Below, one piece after another: positions 17,121 through 25,636 of a DNA stretch of 36,455 nt (its first letter is position 1; each line of letters starts with the position of its first letter). The stretch is from Arthrobacter mangrovi (GTDB lineage: Bacteria; Actinomycetota; Actinomycetes; Actinomycetales; Micrococcaceae), in assembly GCF_026011795.1 (NCBI RefSeq), contig NZ_BRVS01000016.1, positions 1 to 36,455 on the forward strand. The letters are read 5' to 3'. Made by a program: the position numbers and the translations under genes. Below the pieces are notes generated by a model, which saw only the letters and a program-made list of their open reading frames with translations, was not told the origin of the DNA and ran no database searches.

Positions 17121-17368
17121 AGCAGCAGGTGTTCGTACGACCACGCCATCTCTTGGAATGAACGGTCCAAGAGCGGGTGCGGCCCTGGGGAGGGGCGCCG
17201 GCTGTTGAGCCAAGCAGCAGACTGTGGCGGCCTCGGGTTCCGGGAACGGGAAGTCCGGAACGCGAAGGTGCCCGCTCAGGGGCGTCGCAGCCTTCTGCCT
17301 GGTCAAGCACCATGAAGCGGCCGCCGGCTGCGCATCCGTGGGGGGATGCGCAGACGACGGCCGCTTCA
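17121..17368 (+). ncRNA. candidate structured non-coding RNA
   Basis: About 250 nt between the ROK gene and the tRNA, following the promoter at 17085-17114 and closed by the large hairpin at 17313-17368. Long-range pairing is visible by eye. GCAGCAGG (17122-17129) pairs with CCTTCTGC (17291-17298) with one mismatch. GAGCGGGTGC (17171-17180) pairs with GTGCCCGCTC (17268-17277) with two G-U pairs. Inside these, GTTCCGG (17237-17243) pairs with CCGGAAC (17255-17261). An alternative hairpin, TCTTGGA/TCCAAGA (17151-17157/17166-17172), overlaps the second helix. The long closed rod recalls 6S/Ms1-like RNAs, but I cannot assign it. It is not rnpB, tmRNA or SRP RNA by their conserved cores. Confidence 0.45.
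17313..17368. terminator. large two-tier hairpin
   Basis: The outer stem TGAAGCGGCCG/CGGCCGCTTCA (11 bp) encloses a 4x4 internal loop and an inner stem CTGCGCATCC/GGATGCGCAG (10 bp) with loop GTGGGG. It probably terminates the candidate RNA on the plus strand and/or the tRNA transcript on the minus strand. There is no U-tract on either side. Confidence 0.6.
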
Positions 17369-17491
17369 GTTAAGCGTCCAGCCTGTAATCGTCCTGTGCG
17401 GCCGGGTCTCGGGGCCAGGCAGCCGGGCAAACGCACAGCAGAACCGCGTGCGCCGGGCCGTTCCGCGACCCGTTGGCCGTCGGCCTTCAAG

Positions 17492-17564
17492 TGCCCCCGA
17501 TTGGATTCGAACCAACGACACCGGCTTTAGGAGAGCCGTGCTCTATCCCCTGAGCTACGGGGGC
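17492..17564 (-). tRNA. tRNA-Arg (anticodon CCU)
   Basis: A full cloverleaf is read on the minus strand. The acceptor stem is GCCCCCG/CGGGGGC, the D-arm GCTC/GAGC, the anticodon stem CGGCT/AGCCG with loop CTCCTAA, and the T-arm GTTGG/CCAAT with TTCGAAT. Anticodon CCU decodes AGG. CCA is not encoded; the discriminator base is A. Confidence 0.96.
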
Positions 17565-17581
17565 AACGGATCGAGTTTAGC

Positions 17582-18250
17582 TTAAGCGTTGCTGTCCGCG
17601 GCGGCGGTACTTGGCCGGCGGGGTCGGCGGGGCCCGGCGAAGACGGCGACCAGGGCGGCCGCGATGCTCAGGCCGAACAGCACGGACTTGGCGACGGTGA
17701 GGAAGCTGGGCCAGCCGGCGCCGCCCACAGGATCCGTGGCCAGCATTGCGTCCACCGCCAGGTTCTCCGCCAGGTCCGCAACCACATAGAGCAGCACAGG
17801 CGCCCAGCAGAGCCAGCGCAGCGCCCGGCCCTTGAGCTGCTGGCCGATCAGCAGCAGCCAGGTGAAGCCGAACAGCAGCGGGAAGATCGTGTCCGCCGTC
17901 TTGTGCCAGTAGCTGTACTGTTCCACGCCCTCTGCGCCGAGGGCGGTGCGCAGCTGCTGCGCATAGTCGGTGGAGTAGCCGGTGATCAGCGTGTCCGGTA
18001 CCGCGAGGCCGCCGCTGAGCTGCTGCAGCTGCGGCATCACGATCAGGAACGAGTAGCCGAACAGCAGGGCCGCGGACACGGCGCAGGCGATGATGATGGC
18101 GGAGGCATTGCCTGCGGCCCTGCGGGGCGTGCGGTCCGTGGAGGGATTGACGACGCCGGGGTTCCCGCCTGCGGCAGCGGCGTTGCCCGGGCGGGGCGCG
18201 CCGGCGGCGGGACCGTGTTTGCGTGCGCGCTGTGCGGGAGTCTTGGACAT
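17582..18250 (-). CDS. four-helix membrane protein, unknown function
   Basis: A 222-residue protein. A basic, Pro/Ala-rich cytoplasmic N-terminus (about 1-45) is followed by four hydrophobic segments: about 48-75, 124-138, 147-168 and 187-207. An extracytoplasmic stretch of about 48 residues separates the first two. The protein ends in an Arg/Pro-rich tail. I recognise no named family. The ATG at 18250 is preferred. The same frame stays open far upstream, but only because it runs antisense to the helicase gene. It is divergent from pcrA and ends 18 bp from the tRNA. Confidence 0.75.
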   Translation of the reverse strand: MSKTPAQRARKHGPAAGAPRPGNAAAAGGNPGVVNPSTDRTPRRAAGNASAIIIACAVSAALLFGYSFLIVMPQLQQLSGGLAVPDTLITGYSTDYAQQLRTALGAEGVEQYSYWHKTADTIFPLLFGFTWLLLIGQQLKGRALRWLCWAPVLLYVVADLAENLAVDAMLATDPVGGAGWPSFLTVAKSVLFGLSIAAALVAVFAGPRRPRRPSTAAADSNA

Positions 18251-18385
18251 GGCTTCATTATCCCCGCTCCCGTCCCCGGGGGGCAGGAGGCGATGGCCGC
18301 CTGGCCCCCTGCATGGCGCTGCACGGCTCGGCCCTGAGCGGATCCGTGCGCCGCTGTCAGTGGCGGCGAATAGACTTAAAGGACC

Positions 18386-20749
18386 ATGGATTTTCTGACA
18401 GACCCGGCTTATGACGCACCGCCCGCCCCAGCCCTGCCGACTGCGCAGGAGCTGCTGGCCGGGCTGAATCCGCAGCAGGAGGAGGCCGTCAAGCATGCGG
18501 GGTCGCCGCTGCTGATCATTGCCGGCGCCGGGTCGGGCAAGACCCGGGTGCTCAGCCACCGCATTGCCCACCTGCTGGCGACCCGCCGCGCCCGGCCCGG
18601 GGAGATCCTCGCCATCACTTTCACCAACAAGGCGGCCGCGGAGATGCGCGAACGGATCGAGTCCCTGGTGGGGGAGCGGGCGCGGAATATGTGGATTTCC
18701 ACCTTCCACTCCTCCTGCGTGAAGATCCTGCGCCGCGAAGCGAAGAACGTGGGCCTGAACTCGAACTTTTCCATTTACGATTCGGCGGACACGCTGCGGC
18801 TGATCACGCTGGTGGCCAAGGGTCTGGACCTGGATCCGAAGCGCTTCGCGCCGAAGGCCATCGCGCACAAGATTTCGGCGTTGAAGAATGAACTGATCGA
18901 CGAGGAGTCCTACGCGTCCACGGCCAACTACTCGGACCCGTTCCAACAGGCCGTTGCCGACGTCTATAAGGGCTATGCGGAGCGTATGCGCCAGGCCAAC
19001 GCCTTCGACTTCGACGACCTGATCGCCCAGGTGGTGTACCTCTTCCAGGCGTTTCCGGCGGTGGCGGATTCGTACCGCAGGCGTTTCCGGCACATCCTGG
19101 TGGACGAGTATCAGGACACCAACCACGCCCAGTACGTCCTTGTCCGGGAACTGACCGGAGCCGGGGACGCGGACACTCCTCCGGCGGAGCTCACCGTGGT
19201 CGGCGATTCGGATCAGTCCATTTATGCCTTCCGCGGCGCGGACGTGCGCAATATCGTCGAGTTCGAGAAGGACTATCCGGACGCCCGGACCATTTTGCTG
19301 GAGCAGAACTACCGTTCGACGCAGACCATCCTGTCCGCGGCGAACTCGGTCATTTCGCGCAACCCCGACCGCCCGGCCAAGCGGCTTTGGACGGCTGAGG
19401 GAGACGGTGCCAAGATCGTCGGCTACGTGGGCGAGAACGAGCATGACGAGGCACGCTTCATTGCGGACGAGATCGACCGGCTGCAGGACGCCGGGCAGGT
19501 GCGGCCCGGGGACGTGGCCATCTTCTACCGCACCAACGCCCAGTCCCGGTCCATCGAGGACCTGCTGATCCGCGTTGGGCTGCCGTACAAGGTGGTCGGC
19601 GGTACGCGCTTCTACGAACGCAAGGAAATCAAGGACGCGCTGGCCTACCTTCGGGTCCTGGTGAATCCCGATGACGTGGTGAACCTGCGGCGCATCCTCA
19701 ACGAGCCCAAGCGCGGGATCGGCGACCGTGCCGAATACGCCGTGGCAGCGCTCGCCGAACGCGAACGGATCTCCTTCATGGAGGCGCTGCGCCGGGCCGA
19801 GGAGGCGCCGGGAATGGCCACCCGGTCGGTCAACAGCGTGGCCGGCTTCGTCAAGCTGGTGGATGACCTGGCAGAGGTTGCCAACGGGTCGGGACCGGCG
19901 TCCGCGTTGGAGGCCGTGCTCGAACAAACCGGCTACCTCGCGGCCCTGCGGCAGAGCAACGATCCGCAGGACGAGTCCCGGGTGGAGAACCTGGCCGAAC
20001 TGGTCGCGGTGGTCCGCGAGTACGAGCGGGACAACCCGGAGGGCTCGCTCGGCGGCTTCCTGGAGCAGGTGGCGCTGGTGGCAGACGCGGACCAGATTCC
20101 GGACGCGCCGGATGACGAGGGGGCGAAGCTCGCCAAGGACCAGGGCGTGGTGACGCTGATGACCCTGCACACGGCCAAGGGCCTGGAGTTCCCGGTTGTC
20201 TTCGTCACCGGGCTCGAGCACGGGGTGTTCCCGCACCAGCGTGCGATGGCGGACCCCAAGGAACTGGCGGAGGAACGCCGCCTGGCCTACGTGGGGCTGA
20301 CCCGGGCCCGCCAGCGCCTGTACCTCACCCGGTCCGAATCGCGCAGCCTCTGGGGACAGAGCCAGTACTACCCGGCCAGCCAGTTCATCGAAGAGGTGCC
20401 TGCCGAGCTGATCGAGTGGAAGCGGGAAGGGGCCCGGCGCCCGGCCTTCGTGGCGTCCGGCGGCGGCTCCAGCCGCTTCGGCGGATCCCATTGGGGCGCG
20501 GGGCGCGCCTCCGGCCAGCAGGTCGCCCCGCAGCCCATGGCCTCCGCCGCCGTGCGCCAAGGGCGGGTCCAGCCGCAGAAGGAAGTCATCGCCCTGACCG
20601 TGGGGGACAAAGTCAGCCACAGCAGCTTCGGCAGCGGCACAGTGCTGTCCCTGGAGGGCGCCGGAGACAAGACTGTGGCGAAGGTCAAGTTCGACGTGGG
20701 GGAGAAGCGGCTGCTGCTGCGCTACGCGCCGCTGACCAAGCTGGACTAG
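18386..20749 (+). CDS. pcrA: UvrD/PcrA-type DNA helicase
   Basis: A 787-residue superfamily-1 helicase involved in DNA repair and in removing stalled RNA polymerase. Q-motif LNPQQEEAVKH is followed by Walker A AGAGSGKT (46-53), ITFTNKAAAEM, VDEYQDTN (motif II), VGDSDQSIYAFRGAD (motif III), LEQNYRS (motif IV), LMTLHTAKGLEFPVVFV (motif V) and RRLAYVGLTRA (motif VI). The last 60 residues (VGDKVSHSSFGSGTV) form the Tudor-like RNA-polymerase-binding tail of PcrA. The TAGACT at 18371-18376 is a possible -10. AAAGGA precedes the ATG closely. Confidence 0.97.
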   Translation: MDFLTDPAYDAPPAPALPTAQELLAGLNPQQEEAVKHAGSPLLIIAGAGSGKTRVLSHRIAHLLATRRARPGEILAITFTNKAAAEMRERIESLVGERARNMWISTFHSSCVKILRREAKNVGLNSNFSIYDSADTLRLITLVAKGLDLDPKRFAPKAIAHKISALKNELIDEESYASTANYSDPFQQAVADVYKGYAERMRQANAFDFDDLIAQVVYLFQAFPAVADSYRRRFRHILVDEYQDTNHAQYVLVRELTGAGDADTPPAELTVVGDSDQSIYAFRGADVRNIVEFEKDYPDARTILLEQNYRSTQTILSAANSVISRNPDRPAKRLWTAEGDGAKIVGYVGENEHDEARFIADEIDRLQDAGQVRPGDVAIFYRTNAQSRSIEDLLIRVGLPYKVVGGTRFYERKEIKDALAYLRVLVNPDDVVNLRRILNEPKRGIGDRAEYAVAALAERERISFMEALRRAEEAPGMATRSVNSVAGFVKLVDDLAEVANGSGPASALEAVLEQTGYLAALRQSNDPQDESRVENLAELVAVVREYERDNPEGSLGGFLEQVALVADADQIPDAPDDEGAKLAKDQGVVTLMTLHTAKGLEFPVVFVTGLEHGVFPHQRAMADPKELAEERRLAYVGLTRARQRLYLTRSESRSLWGQSQYYPASQFIEEVPAELIEWKREGARRPAFVASGGGSSRFGGSHWGAGRASGQQVAPQPMASAAVRQGRVQPQKEVIALTVGDKVSHSSFGSGTVLSLEGAGDKTVAKVKFDVGEKRLLLRYAPLTKLD

Positions 20750-20882
20750 GGGCTTTTCGCAGCGACGGCGGGGACCGGCAGGGCCCGTCCCGGGGAACGG
20801 GGCGGTTGCCCCTGTCCCGCGCGCCGCGGGAGCGGGCCGGAGCATTTGGGTTACGGGCCGATAACGCCCTACCGTTTTGACC

Positions 20883-21890
20883 ATGGATTTTCTCGCGGTG
20901 GATGGCGCCGACGTTGCGGCAATGGGTTCCTTGGATTTCTGGCTGGACAAGCCGCTCCGTGTCAGCGTCATCATTATCGGGGCGTTCCTGCTGAACCTGG
21001 CCGTGCGCATTGTCATCCGCCGCACCACGGGAAAGATCGCCGACGGCGAAACCGCCAAGCTGGAGAAGCTGGAAACCGCCAAGGTTGGCAAGAAGGACCC
21101 GCGCTACTGGCTGATGCAGGATTCCCCGATCGCCGTGGTCCGACGTGCCCAGCGGGCCAAGACGATCGGCTCGGTGCTGCGCTCGATCGCCACGGTGGCG
21201 ATCTCCGCCATCGGCGTGCTCATGGTGATGACCGAACTCGGCTTCAACCTGGCCCCGCTGCTCGCAAGCGCCGGTATCGCCGGCGTCGCCATCGGTTTCG
21301 GTGCCCAGACCCTGGTCAAGGACTACCTGTCCGGACTGTTCATGGTGGCCGAGGACCAGTACGGCATCGGAGACGTCGTCGACCTCGGTGAAGCCTCCGG
21401 TACGGTGGAGTCGGTGGGGCTGCGGGTGACCCAGGTCCGCGCTGTCGATGGAACGCTCTGGCATGTGCGCAATGGCGAGATCCTGCGCGTGGGCAACTCG
21501 TCGCAGGGCTGGGCCCGCGCGGTGCTGGACATCCCCGTGCCCTATGACGCCGACGTCGAGAAGGTCAGCGACCTGATCCTGCGCTCGGCGAAGGACCTGC
21601 GCGAGGATAGCGAGTACGGCCGGCTGATCCTCGACGATCCGGAGCTCTGGGGCGTCGAGGCACTGACCGGCGAGTCCATCACCATCCGGCTCGCGATCCG
21701 CACCAAGCCGCTGGAGCAGTGGGGCGTGGCCCGTGCCATGCGCGCCCGGCTCAAGCGGGACCTGGATCGGGCCGGCCTGCGGATTCCGCTGCTAAACCAG
21801 ACCGTGATCCGTGACGGCGGCACCGCCGTGCCGGCCGGGTCCGAGAGCCATGCCGACACTGCGGAGAGCGCCGCGCAGCCGACAGCCTAG
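20883..21890 (+). CDS. MscS-type mechanosensitive ion channel
   Basis: A 335-residue channel protein that would open under membrane tension to release solutes on osmotic downshift. One hydrophobic helix near residues 20-42 is followed by two more (about 98-120 and 121-142). The pore-lining Gly/Ala-rich helix GIAGVAIGFGAQTLVKDYLSG comes next, then the beta domain (YGIGDVVDLGEASGTVESVGLR). Fewer N-terminal helices than large MscS relatives. ATG at 20883 is preferred over the in-frame TTG two codons earlier. No Shine-Dalgarno is visible, and TACCGT at 20870-20875 could be a -10 for a leaderless transcript. Confidence 0.93.
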   Translation: MDFLAVDGADVAAMGSLDFWLDKPLRVSVIIIGAFLLNLAVRIVIRRTTGKIADGETAKLEKLETAKVGKKDPRYWLMQDSPIAVVRRAQRAKTIGSVLRSIATVAISAIGVLMVMTELGFNLAPLLASAGIAGVAIGFGAQTLVKDYLSGLFMVAEDQYGIGDVVDLGEASGTVESVGLRVTQVRAVDGTLWHVRNGEILRVGNSSQGWARAVLDIPVPYDADVEKVSDLILRSAKDLREDSEYGRLILDDPELWGVEALTGESITIRLAIRTKPLEQWGVARAMRARLKRDLDRAGLRIPLLNQTVIRDGGTAVPAGSESHADTAESAAQPTA

Positions 21891-21938
21891 GGCAGCAGGC
21901 CCTGTACGGAGCGGTTCCGGCGCGTACCGCAAACCGTG

Positions 21939-21963
21939 ACAGTTCTACAACCGATAGAACTGT
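21939..21963. promoter_or_regulatory. 9-bp inverted repeat upstream of sucC
   Basis: ACAGTTCTA (21939-21947) and TAGAACTGT (21955-21963) are perfect reverse complements around CAACCGA. They lie 21 bp before a -10-like TAGTCT (21985-21990). A position of about -60 to -36 suits a regulator site; a weak terminator of the channel gene is the alternative. Confidence 0.4.
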
Positions 21964-22126
21964 GCCCTTGATCACTAAACACGGTAGTCTAGGGCCGGCG
22001 CCTCGTGCCAAGGGACTAAAGTTCCCCATGGAGCGTGATCGCATCGGCCCGGGCCACCTTCAGGCGGCCCGCTGAGGATCACCCGCTCCGAGTCAGAAAC
22101 GACTTCGACGTAGAAGGACACAACCC

Positions 22127-23290
22127 GTGGACCTGTATGAATACCAGGCGCGCGATCTCTTTGAAGCACACGGTGTACCCGTGCTGGCTGGAATCGTTGC
22201 GTACACCCCCGAAGAAGCCAAGGCAGCTGCGGAAAAGATTGGCGGCGTCGTCGTCGTCAAGGCGCAGGTGAAGGTTGGCGGCCGCGGCAAGGCCGGCGGC
22301 GTCAAAGTCGCAAAGACTCCGGACGAAGCCTTCGAGTACGCCTCGAACATCCTCGGCATGGACATCAAGGGCCACACGGTCAAGAAGGTCATGATCGCGC
22401 AGGGCGCGGACATCGCCGAGGAATACTACTTCTCCATCCTGCTCGACCGGGCCAACCGCAACTACCTGGCCATGTGCTCGGTGGAGGGCGGCATGGAGAT
22501 CGAGCAGCTCGCCGTCGAACGCCCCGAAGCGCTGGCGCGCATCGCCGTCGATCCCGCTGTCGGCATCGACCAGGCCAAGGCTGACGAGATCGTCGCCGCC
22601 GCCGGCTTCGCCGAGGAACTGCGCCCGAAGATCGCCGAAACCCTCATCAAGCTCTGGGATGTCTTCAAGAAGGAAGACGCCACCCTGGTCGAGGTCAACC
22701 CGCTGGTCAAGACCGGCGCCGGCGACATCATCGCCCTGGACGGCAAGGTCTCCCTGGACGAGAACGCCGACTTCCGCCAGAGCGGCCACGCCGAACTCGA
22801 GGACAAGGAAGCCACGGATCCGCTCGAGGCCCGTGCCAAGGAACTGGACCTGAACTACGTCAAGCTGGACGGCCAGGTCGGCATCATCGGCAACGGCGCA
22901 GGCCTGGTCATGTCCACCCTGGACGTTGTCGCCTACGCCGGCGAGCGGCACGGCAACGTCAAGCCCGCCAACTTCCTGGACATCGGCGGCGGTGCATCCG
23001 CCGAGGTCATGGCCAACGGCCTCGACGTGATCCTCAACGACGACCAGGTCAAGAGCGTGTTCGTCAACGTCTTCGGCGGAATCACCGCCTGCGACGCTGT
23101 CGCCAACGGCATCGTCAAGGCCCTGGAGATCCTGGGCGACAAGGCCACCAAGCCGCTGGTTGTCCGCCTCGACGGCAACAATGTGGACGAGGGCCGCCGC
23201 ATCCTGCGCGAGGCCAACCACCCGCTGGTTACCTCGGCCACCTCCATGGATGAGGGCGCCGACAAGGCCGCCGAACTGGCGAACGCCTAA
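22127..23290 (+). CDS. sucC: succinyl-CoA ligase (ADP-forming), beta subunit
   Basis: A 387-residue SucC, the nucleotide-binding half of the TCA-cycle enzyme that converts succinyl-CoA to succinate with ATP or GTP formation. The ATP-grasp domain begins [19 protein letters not shown] and has [25 protein letters not shown] supplies the metal-binding region, and [10 protein letters not shown] and [12 protein letters not shown] mark the C-terminal ligase domain. The GTG start at 22127 has GAAGGA 8 bases upstream. A leader of about 135 nt from the TAGTCT -10 is implied. sucD follows after 18 bp. Confidence 0.97.
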   Translation: MDLYEYQARDLFEAHGVPVLAGIVAYTPEEAKAAAEKIGGVVVVKAQVKVGGRGKAGGVKVAKTPDEAFEYASNILGMDIKGHTVKKVMIAQGADIAEEYYFSILLDRANRNYLAMCSVEGGMEIEQLAVERPEALARIAVDPAVGIDQAKADEIVAAAGFAEELRPKIAETLIKLWDVFKKEDATLVEVNPLVKTGAGDIIALDGKVSLDENADFRQSGHAELEDKEATDPLEARAKELDLNYVKLDGQVGIIGNGAGLVMSTLDVVAYAGERHGNVKPANFLDIGGGASAEVMANGLDVILNDDQVKSVFVNVFGGITACDAVANGIVKALEILGDKATKPLVVRLDGNNVDEGRRILREANHPLVTSATSMDEGADKAAELANA

Positions 23291-23308
23291 GGATCGAGGA
23301 AAAAGAAC

Positions 23309-24244
23309 ATGGCTATCTTCATCAACAAGGACTCCAAGGTCATCGTCCAGGGCATCACCGGCGGCGAAGGCTCCAAGCACACCTCCCGTATGCTGCATGC
23401 CGGGACCAACATCGTCGGCGGCGTGAATGCCCGCAAGGCCGGCACCACCGTCAAGCACAAGGACCAGCACGGCGCCGAGATTGAGCTGCCCGTCTTCGGC
23501 TCGGTCAAGGAAGCTATGGCTGAAACCGGCGCCGACGTCTCCATCGTCTTCGTTCCGCCGGCCTTCACCAAGGACGCCGTGGTCGAGGCGATCGAAGCCG
23601 AGATCGGCCTCGTCGTCGTCATCACCGAAGGCGTGCCCGTGCAGGACTCCGCCGAGTTCTGGGCCCTGGCCCAGTCCAAGAAGGACGCCAACGGCGAGCA
23701 GGTCACCCGCATCATCGGCCCGAACTGCCCCGGCATCATCACCCCCGGCGAATCACTGGTCGGCATCACCCCGGCCAACATCACCGGCAAGGGCGGCGTG
23801 GGCCTGGTCTCCAAGTCCGGCACCCTGACCTACCAGATGATGTACGAACTGCGCGACCTGGGCTTCTCCACCGCCATCGGTATCGGCGGCGACCCGGTGA
23901 TCGGCACCACGCACATCGACGCCCTGGCTGCGTTCGAAGCTGATCCGGACACCAAGGCCATCGTCATGATCGGCGAAATCGGCGGCGACGCCGAGGAGCG
24001 TGCGGCCGAGTTCATCAAGAAGAACGTCACCAAGCCGGTCGTCGGCTACGTGGCCGGTTTCACCGCCCCGGAGGGCAAGACCATGGGCCACGCCGGCGCC
24101 ATCGTCTCCGGCTCCTCGGGCACCGCGCAGGCCAAGAAGGAGGCCCTTGAGGCCGCCGGCGTCAAGGTCGGAAAGACCCCGTCCGAGACCGCCCACCTGC
24201 TGCGCGAGGTCTACCCCGAGCACGAAGAGGCCTCGAACCTCTAA
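23309..24244 (+). CDS. sucD: succinyl-CoA ligase, alpha subunit
   Basis: A 311-residue SucD, the CoA-binding and phosphohistidine subunit partnering SucC. The CoA-binding domain has [33 protein letters not shown] is typical; and the phosphorylated histidine is H261 in [22 protein letters not shown] precedes the ATG. Two strong hairpins follow the stop, marking the operon end. Confidence 0.97.
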   Translation: MAIFINKDSKVIVQGITGGEGSKHTSRMLHAGTNIVGGVNARKAGTTVKHKDQHGAEIELPVFGSVKEAMAETGADVSIVFVPPAFTKDAVVEAIEAEIGLVVVITEGVPVQDSAEFWALAQSKKDANGEQVTRIIGPNCPGIITPGESLVGITPANITGKGGVGLVSKSGTLTYQMMYELRDLGFSTAIGIGGDPVIGTTHIDALAAFEADPDTKAIVMIGEIGGDAEERAAEFIKKNVTKPVVGYVAGFTAPEGKTMGHAGAIVSGSSGTAQAKKEALEAAGVKVGKTPSETAHLLREVYPEHEEASNL

Positions 24245-24286
24245 GCACGCGGTACCTCAACGAACCTTCTCCGGTTCGTTTGCCCG

Positions 24287-24322
24287 GCTAATGCCCCGTT
24301 CCGCCCGGAACGGGGCATTAGC
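24287..24322 (+). terminator. sucCD terminator
   Basis: A perfect 16-bp stem, GCTAATGCCCCGTTCC / GGAACGGGGCATTAGC, with loop GCCC is followed by TGTTCCC. Confidence 0.85.
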
Positions 24323-24340
24323 TGTTCCCGAATCAATGTG

Positions 24341-24397
24341 AGTACGACGGCGCCCGTTCACCTTCCGTTCGAAAAGGTGGGCAGGCGCCGTCGTACT
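24341..24397. repeat. second long hairpin after sucCD
   Basis: AGTACGACGGCGCC (24341-24354) and GGCGCCGTCGTACT (24384-24397) form a 14-bp stem. A nested CACCTT/AAGGTG stem (24359-24364/24374-24379) lies inside. It may be a second terminator or a leader element for the following dehydrogenase, whose presumed -10 is at 24435. Confidence 0.6.
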
Positions 24398-24474
24398 CTA
24401 ACGTGGCGGCCGAGGCAGGCCGGGCCGGCGGCGCTAGTCTGAAGACGCACCCCCATAGACCGAAGGAGAGACGC

Positions 24475-25530
24475 GTGCGAGCTGTCGTTATTCATGGACC
24501 GGGAGACATCCGGGTGGAAGACCGGGACTACCCCGAGCTGAAGCTGCCGACCGATGCCCTGGTCCGCGTCACGGCCGCGTGTGTCTGCGGTTCCGACCTC
24601 TGGCCGTACCGCGGGGTGCGTCCTACCGAAAAACCGCGGGCGATTGGCCATGAGTTCGTCGGGGTGGTCGAGAAGGTCGGCGATGCTGTCTCCACGCTTG
24701 CGTCGGGGGACTTCGTGATCGCGCCGTTCGTGGTCAGCTGCGGCAACTGCCCGTCCTGCCGGAACGGCGTCACCGTGGCGTGCAGCCACCGCGCGGCCTG
24801 GGGCGGGGAGGACGAGCACGGGCACTACGTCGACGCCGGGCAGGGCGAGGCGGTCCGGGTCCCGTTGGCGGACGGCACGCTGGTCCGCGTGCCCGGCGTG
24901 ACCGAGCCGGAGGCGGCGCTGGCGGCGAGCCTGCTGACGCTGTCGGACGTGATGGCCACGGGGCACCATGCTGCCGTGAGCGCCAAGGCGGGCCCGGGCC
25001 GGAGCGTTGTGGTGGTCGGCGACGGCGCCGTCGGGCTATGCGGGGTGCTGGCGGCCAGGCGGCTGGGCGCCCGCCGCATCATTGCGATGTCCCGGCATGC
25101 CGACCGCCAGGCGCTGGCCCGGGAGTTCGGCGCCACCGACATCGTGGCGGAACGCGGAGCGGACGGTGCGCGCAAGGTCCGCGAGCTGCTGGGCGGCGTG
25201 CTGGCCGATTCGGTGCTCGAATGCGTCGGGACCAAGGAATCGATGGACCAGGCGCTGCGCTGCACCCGGCCCGGCGGCAGCCTCGGCTACGTGGGCGTGC
25301 CCACCGGCGGCCCGGAACTGCCGATCGGAGTGCTCTTCGCCAAGAACATCTCGGTTGCCGGCGGCATGGCTCCGGCCCGGACGTATATTCCGGAGCTGCT
25401 GGAGGATGTGCTGGCCGGCGCCATCGTCCCGGGCCGCGTCTTCGATGTCGAAATGCCGCTTGAGGATGCGCCCGAGGCCTACCGGGCGATGGATGAGCGA
25501 CGCGCCATCAAGGTGCTGCTGAGGCCCTGA
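24475..25530 (+). CDS. zinc-dependent alcohol dehydrogenase family protein
   Basis: A 351-residue medium-chain dehydrogenase. Catalytic-zinc residues are C38 (VCGSDLW) and H59-E60 (GHEFVG). The structural-zinc lobe has C89, C92, C95 and C103 (CGNCPSCRNGVTVAC). The Rossmann fold shows VVGDGAVGLCGVLAA. Substrate is unknown. The GTG start at 24475 is chosen because GAAGGAGAG lies directly upstream and the protein then begins MRAVVIHGPGDIRVED, as relatives do; an upstream in-frame ATG at 24403 has no such signal. TAGTCT at 24435-24440 may be its -10. The aquaporin downstream has its own promoter. Confidence 0.93.
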   Translation: MRAVVIHGPGDIRVEDRDYPELKLPTDALVRVTAACVCGSDLWPYRGVRPTEKPRAIGHEFVGVVEKVGDAVSTLASGDFVIAPFVVSCGNCPSCRNGVTVACSHRAAWGGEDEHGHYVDAGQGEAVRVPLADGTLVRVPGVTEPEAALAASLLTLSDVMATGHHAAVSAKAGPGRSVVVVGDGAVGLCGVLAARRLGARRIIAMSRHADRQALAREFGATDIVAERGADGARKVRELLGGVLADSVLECVGTKESMDQALRCTRPGGSLGYVGVPTGGPELPIGVLFAKNISVAGGMAPARTYIPELLEDVLAGAIVPGRVFDVEMPLEDAPEAYRAMDERRAIKVLLRP

Positions 25531-25556
25531 CCGGCACGATTGTGCTCTTCTACCCA

Positions 25557-25586
25557 TTGACTCCCGGTTTAAGCCCCGCTTAGACT
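25557..25586 (+). promoter_or_regulatory. strong promoter of the aquaporin-fdhA unit
   Basis: TTGACT (25557-25562), an 18-bp spacer and TAGACT (25581-25586) match the housekeeping sigma consensus well. Transcription would start near 25593, about 45 nt before the aquaporin start. Confidence 0.65.
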
Positions 25587-25636
25587 CGCAGCCAGCTAGC
25601 CAGTTCCATTTTCGTAACTTTTGTCTCCGTTAGCGA

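Noticed and set aside
17328-17353. 6C RNA motif on the minus strand (CCCCCC in a hairpin loop)
   Set aside because: The motif needs two C-rich hairpins; only one is seen, and here the Cs extend into the stem.
17582-21091. A 1169-codon minus-strand open frame
   Set aside because: Most of it is antisense to pcrA, with Arg/Gly/His-rich translation of no recognisable family. Only the last 223 codons (17582-18250) form a credible membrane protein.
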